DNA of 44,255 nucleotides from Candidatus Thalassarchaeaceae archaeon (GTDB lineage Archaea > Thermoplasmatota > Poseidoniia > Poseidoniales > Thalassarchaeaceae): NCBI GenBank assembly GCA_029250665.1, contig JAQXEV010000072.1, positions 1 through 44,255 on the forward strand, written 5' to 3'. Position 1 is the first letter of the stretch. Each line of letters begins with the position of its first letter. A model generated the notes under the pieces. It was given only the letters and a program-made list of their open reading frames with translations. It made no database searches and was not told the DNA's origin. Shown here piece by piece: positions 41,839 to 44,255 of this stretch. Both the position numbers and the translations under genes were made by a program.

Positions 41839-42033
41839 ATGCCCGACGCTTCGAAACTCTCCACCGCCTCAGGTCAATTGGGACCTGTTTGTGCAGTCAC
41901 TGGCAAGGCGTTGACCTTCGCTGAAGCAATCATCCTCGATGGTGAGTACGTTTGTTTCGAAGCCTATGTCGAAAAGACCGGAGCAGGACCTGCCACTGAA
42001 GGAAAGGAAGTTCAGGGCCTGGACCTAGATTGA
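41839..42033 (+). CDS. Small cysteine-containing protein, unknown function
   Basis: An unrecognised 64-residue protein. The core GPVCAVTGKALTFAEAI and DGEYVCFEAYV places two cysteines about 24 residues apart in a short beta-rich pattern, loosely like half of a treble-clef zinc site with the second pair missing. A TATA-like CTATTTGAA near 41788-41796 precedes it, and it is divergent from mqnD. The amino-acid composition looks coding; the function is unknown. Confidence 0.5.
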   Translation: MPDASKLSTASGQLGPVCAVTGKALTFAEAIILDGEYVCFEAYVEKTGAGPATEGKEVQGLDLD

Positions 42034-42115
42034 ATAATCTCTAGAATCCTACCGAGGAATCACTGGAAGACAAAGGGTTGAGTTCATCAGCCTCCCTCTG
42101 CGTATAGTGCTCGTG

Positions 42116-43321
42116 ATGGAAGGTTGGAGCAGGTATGCCCTGCGATTCTCTCGATTTTACAGGTCTCTTTCAAAAGATGACTTGTGGACTCCTTCTCGCT
42201 TGAGAAATCGAGAATGGATGTTCATTCATTGGGGTGATAAACCGGTTGATAGACATCGAGGCTTTTCTTCTGACGAATCGCTTCTTGGATACTTGCAACA
42301 AAGAGGCCCCCATTCATGTTTCCACAGTACCGCTTACTATCGACACCCATTGGAACGAAAAATGATTGACAAGGATTGGAGAGGAGCGGATTTAATTTTC
42401 GACCTTGACGGTGACCACCTTCCTGGAGTTTCTGATGCAGATTTCCCAGGGATGTTAGAATTGATTCATGAACAGGCATGGAGTCTTTGGAATGACTTTT
42501 TAGAACCCGAATTCAATATGAAGAGAGAGTTTGCACAATTCACATTTTCAGGCCACAGAGGATTTCACATTCATGTCAGAGATCCCGCTTTGATGGGTAT
42601 GGATTCTAATGCTAGAAGGGAGATTGTCAATTACATCCGAGGAGAAGGTTTGGAAGTTAATGCGGTTTTATCCGGAGATAAAAGTGGTTGGAGGGATCGC
42701 ATTGAAGTTGGAATGCAAAGCGTATTGGATAAATTGCGTATGATCGCTGAGAAGGAGTCTGGAGGTACAGCGATAATGGAGGAATTCTACGGAATTTTAA
42801 ATGGTAATTCAGCCTCAAAAAGAGGAGGGAAATCTGGAGTCAGTAAGGCACGAATAAAATCGCTTGCTGAATCAACCACATCAGAGGAGCGAATTAAGAG
42901 ATTGAGAAGCGATCATTCGCTCTTGGTATTTGGAAAAGAAACCCCTGCGTTTTGGGATCTTGTGAAGGGCGATAGATCCGTAGTCTTGGGAACTGCTGGG
43001 GAGACTGATGAGAACGTTACGGTTGATGTGAAGCGAGTCATTCGTCATCTAGGTAGCTTACATGGAAAATGTGGGCTTCGAGTTACAGAAATTCCATTCG
43101 AAAGACTCGATCCTGACGGTTCCAATCCATTCCGCCCACTCGATGAAGCAGTCGTGCTCAAAGGAGGCGCTGATTCCCGAGTTGAACTCTTACGCGACGA
43201 CATTACAGCGAGATTAGGCGATCGGGAGGTTTCGGGAGGAACTGGGGATGTATACAGCGTTAACGATGCCATGTGCACCTTCCTGTGTTTGAAGGGCTGG
43301 GCACGACAATTACCTGAATGA
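42116..43321 (+). CDS. priS: DNA primase small (catalytic) subunit
   Basis: Catalytic subunit of the archaeal/eukaryotic primase PriSL. From ATG 42116 it is 401 residues, with the FIHWGDKPVDRHRGF segment, metal-binding DLDGD at 96-100 (Asp96, Asp98), the SGHRGFHIHV motif near 157-166 and the C-terminal HLGSLHGKCGLRVTEI. These are the diagnostic PriS motifs in the expected order. In-frame GTGs at 42107 and 42113 are alternatives. It is more A-rich in codon use than the central informational genes. Confidence 0.95.
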   Translation: MEGWSRYALRFSRFYRSLSKDDLWTPSRLRNREWMFIHWGDKPVDRHRGFSSDESLLGYLQQRGPHSCFHSTAYYRHPLERKMIDKDWRGADLIFDLDGDHLPGVSDADFPGMLELIHEQAWSLWNDFLEPEFNMKREFAQFTFSGHRGFHIHVRDPALMGMDSNARREIVNYIRGEGLEVNAVLSGDKSGWRDRIEVGMQSVLDKLRMIAEKESGGTAIMEEFYGILNGNSASKRGGKSGVSKARIKSLAESTTSEERIKRLRSDHSLLVFGKETPAFWDLVKGDRSVVLGTAGETDENVTVDVKRVIRHLGSLHGKCGLRVTEIPFERLDPDGSNPFRPLDEAVVLKGGADSRVELLRDDITARLGDREVSGGTGDVYSVNDAMCTFLCLKGWARQLPE

Positions 43322-43399
43322 GTAGCCTGCTGTTATATCCAATCCACAGAATGTTGAATAATGGCGGTCAGTGGAACGGAGTTGAAAGGAGGCTGGCGT

Positions 43400-44179
43400 A
43401 TGTCGGATGAAGAAGACGATACCTATGATGATCTTCCACTTCCACCTATACCTCCGGGTCTGTCAATCCCCCCACCACCACAGCCCCCTTCATCACTAGA
43501 TATGGAAATTCCAGAGATACCTCCCATGCCCACTCCTCCACCACCGCCCGGTATTTTTCTACCTGAAAACGAAACATTCCTTTCATCAGATTCAATCGAG
43601 ACTGAAGACGATGATTTCAAATCAGCTTGGGAACGAAGAAAGAGTGAAAATCCTGCTTTCGCCACTGAAAAAAGAGATCAGATGTACGGTCATATAGATC
43701 GAATCGCTACTGGTGAGGTTGGTACTCTCCTCGATCGATTTTCCGATCGATTTGGTTCTGAACTTGATCGAGAGATCATCGTCCTTCGGAAGAAACAACA
43801 ACAGGACATGCGCGATATCAAGCCGACTGTAGAACTAATTTCTCCACCCGATGAGGAATATGGAGAAGAAGACGAAGAAGGATCATTTGAAGAAGATTCA
43901 GCTGGTGAAGATAACTTTGCTGAATTCTTTGCAGTGGTGAATGACCTTCTTGGTGGTATGCCTGATGATTTCGTTCAATCTTTCGTAACTTCAGATGATT
44001 TTCCACTATTCGAGTTGGTCGGTTCGGATCCTGAGGGGGCGAGTGAAGATGATCGCAATAGTTTCTTCCTGATGATAAATCGGGTTTTAGGCGAACTTCC
44101 AGACGATATGGTAAAGGAATTCGTGCAATCCCCCGGATTCGGAGTCTTCCAGGAAATGGGTACAATCTACGGAGAATGA
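43400..44179 (+). CDS. Proline-rich acidic protein with duplicated C-terminal motif
   Basis: An unrecognised 259-residue protein from ATG 43400, preceded by GGAGG. Residues 12-55 are a proline-rich, probably disordered region (PPPPQPP, PTPPPPPG). A charged helical segment lies at about 72-140, an acidic stretch at 150-172, then two copies of a ~33-residue motif at 176-208 and 222-254 sharing FF-x3-N-x2-LG-x2-PDD-x-V-x2-FV-x-S-x2-F-x2-F. The duplicated domain looks globular and may bind a partner. It follows priS by 78 nt and precedes another gene by 4 nt. Confidence 0.65.
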   Translation: MSDEEDDTYDDLPLPPIPPGLSIPPPPQPPSSLDMEIPEIPPMPTPPPPPGIFLPENETFLSSDSIETEDDDFKSAWERRKSENPAFATEKRDQMYGHIDRIATGEVGTLLDRFSDRFGSELDREIIVLRKKQQQDMRDIKPTVELISPPDEEYGEEDEEGSFEEDSAGEDNFAEFFAVVNDLLGGMPDDFVQSFVTSDDFPLFELVGSDPEGASEDDRNSFFLMINRVLGELPDDMVKEFVQSPGFGVFQEMGTIYGE

Positions 44180-44183
44180 AAAT

Positions 44184-44255
44184 ATGGGACTTCTAGAAAA
44201 AGCAGGAAACATCTCTTCTGAAGATGAAAAGCCGGAAACAAAGATTCCAAAGAAA
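44184..44255 (+). CDS. Start of an unidentified gene (cut by window edge)
   Basis: Twenty-four codons from ATG 44184 (MGLLEKAGNISSEDEKPET...), 4 nt after the stop of the proline-rich gene. The Lys/Glu-rich beginning gives no family; the rest lies outside the window. Confidence 0.5.
   Translation, partial: MGLLEKAGNISSEDEKPETKIPKK

Noticed and set aside
1-44255. CRISPR arrays, insertion sequences, integrase or phage genes
   Set aside because: No regularly spaced direct repeats, transposase motifs or terminal repeats were seen; the gene content is housekeeping and metabolic.

Overview
The window is about 44 kb of gene-dense, roughly 49% GC archaeal chromosome. The informational genes are archaeal throughout: RfcL, PriS, proteasome alpha, the Rrp4/Rrp41/Rrp42 exosome, SBDS, KEOPS Pcc1, prefoldin beta, eL43, archaeal uS12 and uS7, EF-2 with a diphthamide histidine, TiaS, Dph6 and archaeal-type GlyRS and ProRS. 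Together with an archaeosortase, split transketolase, futalosine-type menaquinone genes and several bacterial-looking metabolic genes, this suggests a planktonic Thermoplasmatota, most likely a Marine Group II/III relative. That placement is inference; no marker phylogeny could be run. I saw no mobile element, CRISPR array, rRNA or convincing tRNA. No gene-free stretch exceeds about 300 bases; the largest, about 170 bases at 14637-14806, holds a divergent promoter region.

Layout. 1-2.4 kb: rfcL (cut by the window edge) and glyS on the minus strand. 2.5-7.8 kb: a very large Lhr-type helicase. 7.8-11.6 kb: archaeosortase, then heptose genes gmhA-gmhB, tiaS and a small membrane protein. 11.6-14.6 kb: a degenerate RadB-like ATPase, a small tail-anchored protein, purB and dph6. 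14.8-21.4 kb: a long plus-strand informational run psmA, sdo1, rrp4, rrp41, rrp42, eL43, pcc1, pfdB, a DHH phosphoesterase and a helical-repeat protein. 21.3-24.0 kb, minus: NUDIX, TPR protein, UbiD-family decarboxylase. 24.1-27.6 kb: rps12, rps7, fusA. 27.6-30.2 kb, minus: a fused IPP isomerase/GGPP synthase and isopentenyl phosphate kinase. 30.3-36.5 kb: zinc-ribbon protein, kptA, thiolase, membrane zinc-ribbon protein, coaBC, proS and a membrane protein. 36.5-38.3 kb: two-subunit transketolase. 38.4-41.7 kb: mqnE, mqnA and, convergent, mqnD followed by a half-length deoxyhypusine-hydroxylase-like HEAT protein. 41.8-44.3 kb: a small protein, priS, a proline-rich acidic protein and the start of another gene.

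Themes. Translation-apparatus modification recurs: Dph6 makes diphthamide on the EF-2 encoded here, TiaS and KEOPS Pcc1 modify tRNA, and the HEAT protein at 40408-40887 matches one complete half of eukaryotic deoxyhypusine hydroxylase, including the inter-half linker. Isoprenoid genes (UbiD, IPK, fused Idi-GGPPS) fit the archaeal modified mevalonate route feeding C20 lipids, and the Mqn genes supply a menaquinone head group. Several genes (fusA, rps12, rrp4, gmhA, thiolase, ipk, idi-ggps, glyS) have a TATA-like box about 34-45 nt before the start codon, which helped choose starts. Short palindromes sit at several of these promoters; the strongest is a 9+9 bp inverted repeat before fusA.
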